DNA from: a virus
Virus record (IMG/VR): IMGVR_UViG_3300034279_000245
Span: 1 to 35,170 of that record
Strand: one strand, 5' to 3'
DNA: 35,170 nucleotides
The notes beneath the pieces were generated by a model that had not been told where the DNA came from, ran no database searches, and worked only from the letters and a program-made list of their open reading frames with translations. The position numbers and the translations under genes were made by a program. Below are positions 23,337 through 31,759 of the stretch, piece after piece. Every line of letters begins with the position of its first letter. Position 1 is the first letter of the stretch.

Positions 23337-23978
23337 ATGGCTTTAAAAGCACCTTCAGGGAATAACACCTCCCGTCAGATTGCTCCGGAAGGAGCATTCG
23401 TGGCAAGATGTTACCAAATCGTTGACCTTGGAACAACGATGCAAACTGGTCAGTTTCCAGGTAAAAAACGCAAAGTGCAGTTTATCTTTGAACTGCCGAC
23501 CGAAACACACGCATTCGAGGAAGGCGGCGAAGAGAAGCCGTTCTATGCTCGCAGCATCTACAACCTCTCAATGAACGAGAAGGCAGTGCTCCGCAGAGAC
23601 ATCGAATCTTGGGCAGGAAAAAAGATGACCAATGGCATTGCTGAAGACTTCGACATCTTCACGCTGATTGGAAGACCTTGCATGGTTAACTTGACTCACG
23701 TAACTAAAGGCGACATGACCTATGCGAACATCATTGGAATATCTCCAGTGCCAAAAGGTTTGGTTTGCCCTCCTGCATTCAACACGCCGCTATGTTACAA
23801 CACCGAGGAGCATGATGATGCAATCTTTGCTCAGCTGCCCGAGTTCATCCAAGATAAAATCAAGATGTCTGATGAGTGGATTGCAAGAGTGTCGAAGCCA
23901 GTGACTCGAGTGGTAGTAGCTTCAATGGATTCCGCTGCTTTCGAGGTTGAGACTGAAGATGACGGCTTTCCGTTCTAA
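23337..23978 (+). CDS. Single-stranded DNA-binding-like protein
   Basis: 213 residues. The N-terminal part (about 15-140) has the strand spacing of an OB-type fold (GAFVARCYQIVDLGT, VQFIFELP, FTLIGRPCMVNLTHV). The C-terminus is acidic and ends DDGFPF, like the acidic tip (DDDIPF) of bacterial SSB that recruits replication partners. It lies at the head of the replication and recombination genes. A phage recombination accessory protein is the alternative. Confidence 0.65.
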   Translation: MALKAPSGNNTSRQIAPEGAFVARCYQIVDLGTTMQTGQFPGKKRKVQFIFELPTETHAFEEGGEEKPFYARSIYNLSMNEKAVLRRDIESWAGKKMTNGIAEDFDIFTLIGRPCMVNLTHVTKGDMTYANIIGISPVPKGLVCPPAFNTPLCYNTEEHDDAIFAQLPEFIQDKIKMSDEWIARVSKPVTRVVVASMDSAAFEVETEDDGFPF

Positions 23979-23985
23979 AATAAAA

Positions 23986-24008
23986 AAGGGCGGTGGTAAT
24001 CCGCCCTT
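23986..24008. terminator. GC-rich hairpin, second copy of GGGCGG stem
   Basis: 8-bp stem: AAGGGCGG (23986-23993) and CCGCCCTT (24001-24008), loop TGGTAAT. It follows the SSB-like stop (23978). An A-run precedes it, so the T-run lies on the minus strand; on the plus strand it may act as a weak terminator or mRNA 3'-end stabiliser. Confidence 0.5.
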
Positions 24009-24037
24009 CATTAAAAACAATCAATAAAACAATCGCT

Positions 24038-24694
24038 ATGAACGCAGCAAATATAGACAACATTACCGACTTCTACAAGTCGCTAAACTCAACCAAGATG
24101 CTTGAGGCGCAGAGCATGATTAAAGGCGCACCATCTGCCATCGAAGATAAGCTGACATACGACATGAGTGCCGTATCCATCAAAGCAGCAAACGATGCAA
24201 TCAAGCACATCGAGACCAACCGCAAGCTCGTAACTCTTCCACTGGATACCTACAAGAAAGAAATCATGGAAGTCGAGCGCGATGCCGTTGCTCCGCTGAA
24301 GGCTTACATCGAAGAGCGCAAGCAGATGATGATTGACTACTCCAACGAGCTCGCAGTCAAGAAGGCTGTTGCAGATGCAAAGATTGCACAGGATGCAGCC
24401 GATGCCCTTAAGTCAGCAGTAACAAGCGATGTCTCAGGCATCTTCGCAACATTCACCGATGCAACAACCACCACTACACTTGAGCTCGACCACACCAAAA
24501 ATATCCGCATCAGTAAAAAGGCGGAGATAGTTGGCGAGGTAGATTGGGCAACACTGCTCTGGACACTTATGCAAGCAGAGATGTTTGATGTGGCCGAGTT
24601 ACTCCGCAAGTTGCCAAAAGCAATGGAGATCACCAATATCGCAGAAATTAGAGGCATTGAACTAACAGAAGTTAAAACACAAGTAATCCGATGA
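24038..24694 (+). CDS. Hypothetical coiled-coil protein of the recombination module
   Basis: 218 residues from ATG 24038; the longer frame starts inside the hairpin. Long helices (about 60-140) rich in Lys, Glu and Ala suggest a coiled coil. It is similar in make-up to DUF1351- or Gp157-type phage proteins found near SSB and exonuclease genes. A role in recombination or annealing is inferred from neighbours. Ends in ATGA with the next gene. Confidence 0.6.
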   Translation: MNAANIDNITDFYKSLNSTKMLEAQSMIKGAPSAIEDKLTYDMSAVSIKAANDAIKHIETNRKLVTLPLDTYKKEIMEVERDAVAPLKAYIEERKQMMIDYSNELAVKKAVADAKIAQDAADALKSAVTSDVSGIFATFTDATTTTTLELDHTKNIRISKKAEIVGEVDWATLLWTLMQAEMFDVAELLRKLPKAMEITNIAEIRGIELTEVKTQVIR

Positions 24695-24927
24695 ACGAAC
24701 TCGACAACATCCACTACGAATTCAAGCAATTCAACCGCTACCTTGATGCAATCATTGATCCACGCGAAGCCGACAATGACACAATGCAGGCCAAGGTAAA
24801 AGAAGCAATAATCCAAGCCTATTCAAATGGCTACCACGATGGCCAGAAAGCTATCATCGATAGGTTTCCAAGGCCGTCATCACAAGGAGGCGAAGAAGGA
24901 GGGCGCGAGTATTATGAGTCGCTCTAA
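24691..24927 (+). CDS. Small hypothetical protein
   Basis: 78 residues, acidic. The pattern AIIQAYSNGYHDGQKAIIDRF in the middle (about 49-69) recalls the short helical proteins common in Bacteroidota phage replication regions. Coupled by ATGA upstream and overlapping the HNH gene by 14 nt. Confidence 0.55.
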   Translation: MNELDNIHYEFKQFNRYLDAIIDPREADNDTMQAKVKEAIIQAYSNGYHDGQKAIIDRFPRPSSQGGEEGGREYYESL

Positions 24928-25519
24928 CTGGACGATGGAAGAGACCGAGTTGCTGATTGAATACTATCCGCATCGGTCGACAAAAGAGGTTGCATTCATC
25001 ACTAGGAAATCAATCGCCCAGTGTTATGCCAAAGCCTTCGCACTTCAGCTGCATAAGACTCCCGAATACCTGGCAACAGAAGCAAGTGGCAGGCTGCAAA
25101 AGACAAGAGAAGAGTCGCAGTTCACAAAAGGCCACACACCTTGGAACAAAGGCATGAAAGGCTTGCAGATAGGCGGCAAAGAATCGCAATTTAAGAAAGG
25201 CACTGTGCCACCAAACCACAAAGAAGTTGGCTCAGAGCGCATCGATGAAGATGGATACACGTACATCAAGATTGCAGAGCATACACGATGGGTGCTTAAA
25301 CACCGGCACATCTACGAGCAGCATCATGGCAAGCTTGAGCCGCACATGATAGTGACATTTCGAGATAAAAACATCTCAAACTTTGAGATAGAAAATCTGG
25401 AAGCAATCACCAAAGTGGAAAACATGCAACGCAACACAATAACAAAATACCCCAAACCAATTCGAGACACAATTAAAACACTGAACAAGTTATGGCAAGA
25501 AATAAAATTGAAGATCTAA
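24914..25519 (+). CDS. HNH endonuclease (homing-type)
   Basis: 201 residues from ATG 24914. An N-terminal helix-turn-helix (about 5-45, WTMEETELLIEYYP) is followed by two FKKG/FTKG-type DNA-contact motifs (TKGHTPWNKGMKG and FKKGTVPPN) and a C-terminal HNH_3 core (WVLKHRHIYEQHHG, then FRDKNISNFEIENLE). It nicks or cuts DNA with metal at the H-N-H site. Freestanding enzymes of this layout spread between phage genomes. It is squeezed between two small genes with overlaps of 14 and 28 nt and could be a recent insertion. Confidence 0.8.
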   Translation: MSRSNWTMEETELLIEYYPHRSTKEVAFITRKSIAQCYAKAFALQLHKTPEYLATEASGRLQKTREESQFTKGHTPWNKGMKGLQIGGKESQFKKGTVPPNHKEVGSERIDEDGYTYIKIAEHTRWVLKHRHIYEQHHGKLEPHMIVTFRDKNISNFEIENLEAITKVENMQRNTITKYPKPIRDTIKTLNKLWQEIKLKI

Positions 25520-25707
25520 GGGATCACCTATTCGAGATAATCGAGATGCTCAAAGAAAACGACATGGAGCTCGACAAAGCAAAAGCAATCGCAGACATCG
25601 CCCAGGTCATTGTCAACTCAGCAAAGGTTGAGGTTGACTTTATCAAGGTAGTACATGGGAACGGGTCGGGTTTCATTCCGCTTGACAAAAGAGCACTGGA
25701 GTCATGA
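25492..25707 (+). CDS. Small conserved-looking phage protein
   Basis: 71 residues. The start MARNKIEDLRDHLFEIIEML and the helix KAKAIADIAQVIVNSAKVE make a helical hairpin that is common in phages and mobile elements of Bacteroidota. The function is unknown. The gene overlaps the HNH gene at the start and the exonuclease gene at the end (ATGA). Confidence 0.65.
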   Translation: MARNKIEDLRDHLFEIIEMLKENDMELDKAKAIADIAQVIVNSAKVEVDFIKVVHGNGSGFIPLDKRALES

Positions 25708-26267
25708 GCCGCGACATCTACAACAGCATCGAAGCCATCAACGCATCAAGCATTAAGAGGCACTTCACTGGCAGCATCCAATACGCTGCTGGTGCTCTTG
25801 AGCGCGGCGCGGAGTTCCATCGCAATCTGCTTGAGACGGATCCCAAAGATATGCCGCCCAATGCTCGCTTGATTTACGATGCCATAATGAAGCATCCAAT
25901 GCTCCGCTTGGTATTCGAGAAGTCAGCAAAGGAAATCACCTTTATCAAGGAGATTGAGATTGATGGGCGCAAGGTGGCGGCAAAAGGCATCCTCGACTTG
26001 CACTGCCCAATGTACTCGATTAATGCCGATATCAAGACAACATCCTGCACCAACCTCCGTGCATTCGCCTCCGACATGACTAAGCACTACAACCACATCC
26101 AAGCTGTTTGGTACTCGTACCTCACTGGATACTCGCCGACAAACTTCTACTACATAGGAGTGCCCAATAAGTTCAAAGGTGAACTTTTTATCCACCGACA
26201 CACAGCTGACGAAATTGATACAGCAGAAAACCTCATCAGAGAGTACCTGGTCCACCGAGGGCTTTGA
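25704..26267 (+). CDS. PD-(D/E)XK nuclease, exonuclease VIII/RecE-like
   Basis: 187 residues. The nuclease core is readable: GAEFHRNLLE (about 35-44), GILD with D98, then DIK at 109-111 and a Q in HIQAVWY (Q133). These are the order and spacing of RecB/RecE-type PD-(D/E)XK exonucleases that resect DNA 5' to 3' for recombination. It is short, so only the catalytic domain is kept. The likely partner is the upstream SSB-like or coiled-coil protein. Confidence 0.8.
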   Translation: MSRDIYNSIEAINASSIKRHFTGSIQYAAGALERGAEFHRNLLETDPKDMPPNARLIYDAIMKHPMLRLVFEKSAKEITFIKEIEIDGRKVAAKGILDLHCPMYSINADIKTTSCTNLRAFASDMTKHYNHIQAVWYSYLTGYSPTNFYYIGVPNKFKGELFIHRHTADEIDTAENLIREYLVHRGL

Positions 26268-26289
26268 AAATTATTCCTTTACCAATGTG

Positions 26290-26547
26290 ATGTATTACTT
26301 CCTGCATCGCGACTTCATATATATAGAGACAAACTTTAAGCATCTTAAGATGATGTATAATCACTTCGATGATGCAACAGTATTTATCAGCCTTGCTGAA
26401 GATACCAAGTTTGTTGAAATAGTATGGAGCACACCTGGAAGAGTAAAAACGAAATACAAACCTCATAACATTTATGACATCTACTTCATTGAAAAAAATC
26501 CTTTATCTCTGCCGAGACAGAGCGGAACAGATGAGCAAGTCCAGTGA
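26290..26547 (+). CDS. Small hypothetical protein
   Basis: 85 residues from ATG 26290; a GTG at 26287 and an upstream extension into the exonuclease gene are possible. Rich in Tyr, Phe, Ile and His, AT-rich compared with neighbours. Nothing is recognised. The 3' end overlaps the next gene by 17 nt. Confidence 0.45.
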   Translation: MYYFLHRDFIYIETNFKHLKMMYNHFDDATVFISLAEDTKFVEIVWSTPGRVKTKYKPHNIYDIYFIEKNPLSLPRQSGTDEQVQ

Positions 26548-26731
26548 GCAGTACGCTCATGCAATGGCAATGGTCTACGAACAAGTCGCGCTACTATGCG
26601 AGATTGAAATTCCAAACGAAAAACAAATGCTTATCGATATCTGCAACGAATGCGCCAAGGATATGATGAGCGGAAATTTAGCCGTCGGAAAGTCCGCCGG
26701 TGAGCAACTTTATAAAAAGAAATACGCATGA
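26531..26731 (+). CDS. Small hypothetical protein
   Basis: 66 residues from ATG 26531. Helical, with three Cys, no membrane segment. A TATCTCTG box about 20 nt before the ATG is one base off the promoter consensus. Coupled by ATGA to the next gene. Confidence 0.5.
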   Translation: MSKSSEQYAHAMAMVYEQVALLCEIEIPNEKQMLIDICNECAKDMMSGNLAVGKSAGEQLYKKKYA

Positions 26732-26952
26732 AAAAGCAAACAGCAGTTGAGTGGTTGGCACTTAAATTTTCAGAATCTTCAGAAGATGAATTAGCAGAAA
26801 ACATAAATATTTGGTTTGGACAAGCCATCGCAATGGAAAGAGACCAAATAATTGAAGCATATCGCGATGGCAGAACAGACCAACAGACAAGAGTTCCAAA
26901 GTTCTACAATCGCAGCTCTGCAATCTACTACACCTCAACCTACGGCTCATGA
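26728..26952 (+). CDS. Small conserved-looking phage protein
   Basis: 74 residues. The pattern MKKQTAVEWLALKF, then FGQAIAMERDQIIEAYRDG, is a short helical protein often seen in Bacteroidota phages and their hosts. The function is unknown. Coupled by ATGA on both sides, the downstream partner being the SF2 helicase. Confidence 0.65.
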   Translation: MKKQTAVEWLALKFSESSEDELAENINIWFGQAIAMERDQIIEAYRDGRTDQQTRVPKFYNRSSAIYYTSTYGS

Positions 26953-28451
26953 TCCTGCGACCTTACCAAGAGCGATTCATCAACAACATATCTGCGAAGC
27001 TGCGCATCCATCGCAAGGTGGTTGCTCAGCTCGCAACAGGCGGAGGCAAGACAGTATGCTTCGCTGCGATATGTGACCGCTTCTGCGCTCGAAGTGAGCA
27101 GGACATCTTAATCCTCGTTCACCGCGAAGAACTGCTCACACAAGCGAGCAAAGCCATCAACCTACCAGTGCAGAAAGTGGTCGCCGGAATGAAGACCATC
27201 CCTCATGCTCGGGTGTATGTCGCAATGGTGGAGTCGGCACATAAGCGGCTTGCTATGTTCAGCAATATCGGCATGGTGATAGTTGATGAGTGCCACATCG
27301 GAAACTTCACCAAGGTGATTGAGCACTTTAAGGACCAGTACATCATCGGCTTCACCGCCACTCCACTTGCCGCCAAGAAGACCAACCCACTGAAGGGCTA
27401 CTTCGATGACATCGTGTGCGGCATCGACATACCCGAACTAATCGAGCAGGGCTTCCTATGCCCTGAGCAGACCTACTCCGCATCATCCATTGTAGAGCGA
27501 GCCAAGCTTAAGATGAAAGCAGGAGAGTTCGATCAGGCACAGATGGGAGCAATGTACAAAGAGCCCAAGTACATCGACACCACAATCAACGCCTACAAGA
27601 AGAACTCACTCGGGCGCAAGACAATCATCTTCAATTGCAATGTCGAGCACTCGATGGCAGTCAATGCCGCATTCATCGAGCAAGGCTTTAACTCGCGCCA
27701 TCTCGATGCTACCTCAACAGATCGCGCAGAGACCCTCGAGTGGTTTGCCAATACTCCAGATGCCATTCTAAACAACATCGGTATTGCAACAACAGGCTTC
27801 GACCAACCCGACATAGAGACCGTCATAGTTAACAAGGCAACAGCATCGATGCCACTCTGGCTTCAGATGTGCGGCAGAGGCGCAAGGCCGCATCCAATCA
27901 AGCTCGCATTCACCATCATCGACCTTGGTGGGAATTGCCTCACACACGGCTCATGGGCATCGCCCCGAAATTGGGAGGATATATTCCACAATCCGAAGAA
28001 GCCAGGTGCAGGAGTTGCTCCAGTAAAAGAATGCCCCAAGTGTGCAGCCCTATTGCACACATCAAAAATGAAGTGCGATGCGCAACACCTCGGCATGCTC
28101 TTCCCTTGCGGCTACGAGTTCCCAAAGAAGATTGTGCTCGATCAAGGCATCGAGGACTTCATACTAATGACCGATTCAGTCGACATCAAGAAGCTCATAA
28201 AAATGAACGAGCACCACAAAGAATACCGCTCGCTATTCGTAGCAGTTGAACACCTTGCCCTTATTGCAAAAAAGAACATCAAGAAATTAAATGCGGATAA
28301 CTACTTGCACATTGAGAAAAAGAATCACGAAATTGCAAGGCTCTGGTGTCGTGAACGCAACAGAAAATTCAACCGCTTCCACAAAGACTTGGTTGACGAA
28401 AAATTGAAAACAACCCTTAAAACAATATATAATGCTGATATCACACTATAA
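26949..28451 (+). CDS. SF2 DNA helicase (DEAD/DEAH superfamily)
   Basis: 500 residues. The helicase motifs are complete: Q-region RPYQERF (4-10), Walker A ATGGGKT (29-35), DECH (113-116), FTATP motif III (135-139), and QMCGRGARP motif VI (306-314). A C-terminal Cys cluster (C362, C365, C376, C387) can bind zinc. It is a Ssl2/RecQ-like DNA-unwinding enzyme of the type used at phage origins or in recombination. It overlaps the primase-helicase gene by 20 nt. Full length for phage SF2 helicases. Confidence 0.92.
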   Translation: MILRPYQERFINNISAKLRIHRKVVAQLATGGGKTVCFAAICDRFCARSEQDILILVHREELLTQASKAINLPVQKVVAGMKTIPHARVYVAMVESAHKRLAMFSNIGMVIVDECHIGNFTKVIEHFKDQYIIGFTATPLAAKKTNPLKGYFDDIVCGIDIPELIEQGFLCPEQTYSASSIVERAKLKMKAGEFDQAQMGAMYKEPKYIDTTINAYKKNSLGRKTIIFNCNVEHSMAVNAAFIEQGFNSRHLDATSTDRAETLEWFANTPDAILNNIGIATTGFDQPDIETVIVNKATASMPLWLQMCGRGARPHPIKLAFTIIDLGGNCLTHGSWASPRNWEDIFHNPKKPGAGVAPVKECPKCAALLHTSKMKCDAQHLGMLFPCGYEFPKKIVLDQGIEDFILMTDSVDIKKLIKMNEHHKEYRSLFVAVEHLALIAKKNIKKLNADNYLHIEKKNHEIARLWCRERNRKFNRFHKDLVDEKLKTTLKTIYNADITL

Positions 28452-30567
28452 GAACGTGCACGACAAGCAAGATGTCGACATCGAAATAGATAGCTTTCTA
28501 GAAGGAGTCCAAACAGGAAAATGGCAAGACATCGCCCTTGAAGTCCGCAATGCTCCTAACAAAGAAATCAAGGACATTATAAAAAAGAAAGCTCCACTGG
28601 TAACAATCAGCGGATCATTCGCAGAAAGGAAAGTGGAAGGCCTTCGAAAACATTCCAACTTCATAGCTATTGACATCGACAACCTCGATGATCCACAATC
28701 GACCAAGGCTCGCATAGGTGCTGACCCTTATCTATATTCAGCATTCATCTCTATCAGCGGCCAAGGGCTTTGCTTAATCATTAAGATTGATGGCACTCGT
28801 CATCTTGATGCCTTCAATGCAATCGCTGCATACTTATACAATCAATATCAGCTTATCGTAGATCAGTCAGGCAAGGATGTTTCCAGAGCTCGATTTGTTT
28901 CCTACGATCCTTTTTTACTTCTCAACAAGAAATCAGCAACCTTTAAGAAGTATCTACCAAAAAAGAAAGAGCCCAAGCATCCAAAGGTAATGGTAATAAA
29001 AACCGACTTCGATGCAATGATTAAGCAGATGGATGAGAAAGCCATCAACCTATGCGAAGACTACTCCGATTGGGTGCGCATCTGCTACGCCATCGTTTCC
29101 GAGTTCCAAGAGCATGGCCGCGATTACTTTCACACCTTATCATCGCACAGCTCGAAGTACAACTCCATCGATTGCGATAGCCAGTTCGATGCTTGCCTTA
29201 AGAACCACAGCGAGACAAAAGGCAAGAAGTCCACAATCGGCACAATATACTTCCACGCAAAGCAGAACGGAATCGACATCTACTCAGAGCACACCAAAGC
29301 AATTGCGCGATTCACCACATCGCAGAAGGCCGCAGGACTGTCCAAAGATGCCATCATCGAAACACTCGAAAAGCAAGGCGGATTCAGTCCAGAAGAATCA
29401 AAAGAAATAGTTGAGCAGATAGTAAGCAAGGATATTAAATTTAAATCGGATTCGATAAGCGAGGATATTGCTGCTTATGTAAAAACATTCGAACTTAGAA
29501 AGAATCTAATCACTCGCAAGATTGAATTAAATGCAAGGCCGATTGATGATTCCGATTTGAACTCCATCTTCCTTGACTCAAAAGGAGTATTCAAAGAATC
29601 AACAAAAGAACTTATCACATCCATTATATTCTCCAATCGGATACCATCATACAATCCATTGCATGAGTTTTTTGAATCAGAGTTTTATGAGTACAACAAC
29701 GATCAGTGGCCAAACATTCAGCTACTACTTAGCAGCGTTATTACCGACACTGCCGATGCTGACTACTTCATACTTACTTGGCTGCTTTCAATTGTCGCAT
29801 CTGCATACGGTCATAAGTCAGAGCTCGTGCTTGTTTTTTGCGGAGAGAAGCAAGGCACTGGAAAGACTCATTGGTTTCGCTATCTACTTCCAAAGCCAAT
29901 CAGATACCTATATGCGGAGTCCAAGATGGATGCCGGAAAGGATGACGAGATACTCATGTGCGGCAAGCTTATCATAAATGATGATGAGTACGGCGGCAAA
30001 TCAAAGCGCGAAGAGAAGCGAATGAAGGAACTAACATCAAAAGAGTTTATTAACGTGCGCGAGCCATACGGCAGAGTTTCAACAGACTTAAAAAGACTTT
30101 CAGTATTCTGCGGAACATCCAACGAAACTCAAATACTTAGTGATCCAACAGGCAACAGGCGCATCATGCCAATCCACATCCTTGACATTGACCATGAGTT
30201 TTACAACCAATGCAACAAGGACGGCCTTTGGCGCGAGCTGTTCTGCATGTTCCAAATGGGAGCCAATTACAAACTGCTTGGCGATGACATTGCTAAACTT
30301 AATGCAGCAACTGAAAGCTACAAGCTATCGACTCCAGAAGATGATCTAATCAACAAAAAACTTTCACCTGGAACATCAACATCACTTGGCGAATGGATGT
30401 CACTCACAGACATTCAACAGTTCTTGATGATGGATACCAAGTTTAATTACCTTAATCCGCAACGCATTGGGTCAATACTTACCTCGCTTGGATTCCAAAA
30501 GGAGCGCAGAGGAAAACGTGGTCAACTCGTTATGATGTACTATGTTAGCAAGAATTTTGGCGACTAG
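28432..30567 (+). CDS. Primase-helicase, VirE/BT4734-like plus SF3-type ATPase
   Basis: 711 residues. The N-terminal domain (about 1-180) is BT4734/VirE-N-like with an archaeo-eukaryotic primase pattern: FIAIDIDNLDDP with D81 and D83, SISGQGLCLIIKI, and SRARFVSYDP. A PriCT-like linker follows (about 195-285). The C-terminal half is a VirE-type ATPase: Walker A GEKQGTGKT (471-479), Walker B LIINDDEY (513-520) and an arginine-rich TGNRRIMP (573-580). It would prime and unwind at the origin, which lies just downstream. This is the main replication initiator of the phage. No DNA polymerase is encoded, so the host's must be used. Confidence 0.9.
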   Translation: MLISHYKNVHDKQDVDIEIDSFLEGVQTGKWQDIALEVRNAPNKEIKDIIKKKAPLVTISGSFAERKVEGLRKHSNFIAIDIDNLDDPQSTKARIGADPYLYSAFISISGQGLCLIIKIDGTRHLDAFNAIAAYLYNQYQLIVDQSGKDVSRARFVSYDPFLLLNKKSATFKKYLPKKKEPKHPKVMVIKTDFDAMIKQMDEKAINLCEDYSDWVRICYAIVSEFQEHGRDYFHTLSSHSSKYNSIDCDSQFDACLKNHSETKGKKSTIGTIYFHAKQNGIDIYSEHTKAIARFTTSQKAAGLSKDAIIETLEKQGGFSPEESKEIVEQIVSKDIKFKSDSISEDIAAYVKTFELRKNLITRKIELNARPIDDSDLNSIFLDSKGVFKESTKELITSIIFSNRIPSYNPLHEFFESEFYEYNNDQWPNIQLLLSSVITDTADADYFILTWLLSIVASAYGHKSELVLVFCGEKQGTGKTHWFRYLLPKPIRYLYAESKMDAGKDDEILMCGKLIINDDEYGGKSKREEKRMKELTSKEFINVREPYGRVSTDLKRLSVFCGTSNETQILSDPTGNRRIMPIHILDIDHEFYNQCNKDGLWRELFCMFQMGANYKLLGDDIAKLNAATESYKLSTPEDDLINKKLSPGTSTSLGEWMSLTDIQQFLMMDTKFNYLNPQRIGSILTSLGFQKERRGKRGQLVMMYYVSKNFGD

Positions 30568-30578
30568 CTGCATCATCT

Positions 30579-30610
30579 TGCATCACCTTTGAAAAAACAA
30601 GGGTGATGCA
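30579..30610 (+). other. 13-bp hairpin after the primase gene
   Basis: Arms TGCATCACCTTTG (30579-30591) and CAAGGGTGATGCA (30598-30610) pair over 13 bp with one G-T pair; the loop is AAAAAA. It includes two origin-type repeats in inverted order. It may be part of the origin, or a transcription stop without a T-run. Confidence 0.7.
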
Positions 30611-30694
30611 CTGAATCGCTACTGCCACAAAGCACATAGCCGATTGCATCAGCATCATCTTAATTATCTATTAAATATATATATATAATATACA

Positions 30695-30724
30695 TGCACA
30701 CACACACACATATACACACACATA
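30695..30724. repeat. CA microsatellite
   Basis: A run of CA units with one TA interruption sits between the AT-rich core and the downstream repeats. Such alternating purine/pyrimidine tracts are easily deformed and could help melting. It could also vary in length between strains. Confidence 0.75.
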
Positions 30725-30779
30725 TAGGTAACCTCCAAACTCTAAAAGATGCATGATGAAGATGATGCAAGATGATGCA

Positions 30780-31109
30780 ATGAACGAAACAGCAACCCAA
30801 GCGAGAGCCTTCCAAAACCTTTGGAACGCACGCCCAGACTTAAGAGGCCGCATATTTGCCATCAATAATAATTCCATCAACGGCATCAAGGGAGCCATGA
30901 ATAAAGCGATGGGAGTCATCGCAGGAGTTGCTGACATGTGCTACTTGAAGCCAGAAGGCAAGACTTGTTGGATTGAGTGGAAGACAGACACCGGCAGACA
31001 GTCACCTCAGCAGATCACCTTTGAGAAGCTTTGCCGGTCACTTGGACATGAGTATCACATTGTAAGAAACGAAGCAGAATTTTTAGCAATCATAAACCAA
31101 GCAACATGA
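30780..31109 (+). CDS. VRR-NUC domain nuclease
   Basis: 109 residues from ATG 30780. An upstream in-frame ATG at 30753 would encode the repeats as MMKMMQDDA, so 30780 is preferred. The VRR-NUC pattern is readable: GVIAGVADMC (about 45-54), WIEWK with E66 and K68, then GRQSPQQITF (72-81). This small PD-(D/E)XK family cuts branched or Holliday-type DNA. Its place beside the origin fits junction resolution before packaging. Confidence 0.85.
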   Translation: MNETATQARAFQNLWNARPDLRGRIFAINNNSINGIKGAMNKAMGVIAGVADMCYLKPEGKTCWIEWKTDTGRQSPQQITFEKLCRSLGHEYHIVRNEAEFLAIINQAT

Positions 31110-31327
31110 AACAAAGAAAAATATTTAAAATTAAGTATTCAGTAAACTATCCATCTGGCAAAAAATGGATAACTACTAAAGAGTTTTATGCACTTACTGA
31201 ATATGGTGCAATAGAATGCTTAAAATGGATTTTTAGAAATAAAGATATTTCTGTATTAGGTATTGAAACAATTGGATATGTTGGAGATCCAATTTATGAG
31301 GATCGAGCTACACTTGGAGATTACTAA
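31106..31327 (+). CDS. Small hypothetical protein
   Basis: 73 residues, basic N-terminus, AT-rich codons. Coupled to the VRR-NUC gene by ATGA. No family is recognised. Confidence 0.55.
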   Translation: MKQRKIFKIKYSVNYPSGKKWITTKEFYALTEYGAIECLKWIFRNKDISVLGIETIGYVGDPIYEDRATLGDY

Positions 31328-31329
31328 TT

Positions 31330-31590
31330 ATGGAATTGACAACTGAGGAGAAGATTATTAAGACCATGAACGAGTGGTATCCGATTGAGGGCAAGATTGT
31401 GGATGGCTGCGTGACATATCATTCAACACAGCGCACGCATGAGACCTTTCGGATGCACTTGATGAATGCTAACCCTGAGAGCATCGTATACGGTTATTAT
31501 TTAAAACGATGCGCGAAATGGATTAAGACATTGAAATTGCACAATCAAAAGTTAATTCCTATCTTTGTACCCAATGGAACAGAAGATTGA
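31330..31590 (+). CDS. Small hypothetical protein
   Basis: 86 residues, mixed alpha/beta, no membrane segment. Two bases after the previous stop. The 3' end overlaps the promoter and start of the next gene by 17 nt. No family is recognised. Confidence 0.55.
   Translation: MELTTEEKIIKTMNEWYPIEGKIVDGCVTYHSTQRTHETFRMHLMNANPESIVYGYYLKRCAKWIKTLKLHNQKLIPIFVPNGTED
31536..31567 (+). promoter_or_regulatory. Promoter candidate, TATCTTTG with -33 TTG
   Basis: TATCTTTG at 31560-31567 with TTG at 31537-31539, 20 nt upstream, a full match to the Bacteroidota pattern. It lies in the 3' end of the previous gene. The ATG at 31574 is six bases further, so the mRNA may be leaderless. Confidence 0.65.
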
Positions 31591-31759
31591 GCGCAGAGGA
31601 GGCAAACGTGCAGGAGCAGGCCCGCCATTTAAATATGGCGAGGAGACTTGCAACGTGACTCTCCGCATACCGAAAAGCAAGAAAGAAGATATCAAGCGAC
31701 TTGTCAAGCAATACCTTGAGCAATATAAATCAAAACGCACAGACGACTATGGCTGCTAA
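31574..31759 (+). CDS. Small ribbon-helix-helix-like DNA-binding protein
   Basis: 61 residues from ATG 31574, chosen because the frame upstream starts within the promoter. A basic Gly-rich head (RRGGKRAGAGPP) is followed by CNVTLRIPKSKKEDIKRLVKQ, a strand plus helix like ribbon-helix-helix proteins. Similar small proteins lie before phage terminases. It may regulate the late/packaging operon that starts here. It overlaps the next gene by 11 nt. Confidence 0.6.
   Translation: MEQKIERRGGKRAGAGPPFKYGEETCNVTLRIPKSKKEDIKRLVKQYLEQYKSKRTDDYGC

Larger units (their letters stand above)
30568..30779. other. Probable replication origin: TGCATC/GATGCA repeats around an AT-rich core
   Basis: This is the largest intergenic stretch (212 nt). 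TGCATC occurs at 30569, 30579 and 30645, and its complement GATGCA at 30605, 30748, 30764 and 30774. They flank an AT-rich core (about 30661-30695) and a CA-rich tract (30696-30724). Tandem 10-bp copies GATGATGCAA stand at 30761-30770 and 30771-30780. Iteron-like repeats plus an AT-rich melting region directly after the initiator gene is the usual layout of an origin. Inference only. Confidence 0.6.
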
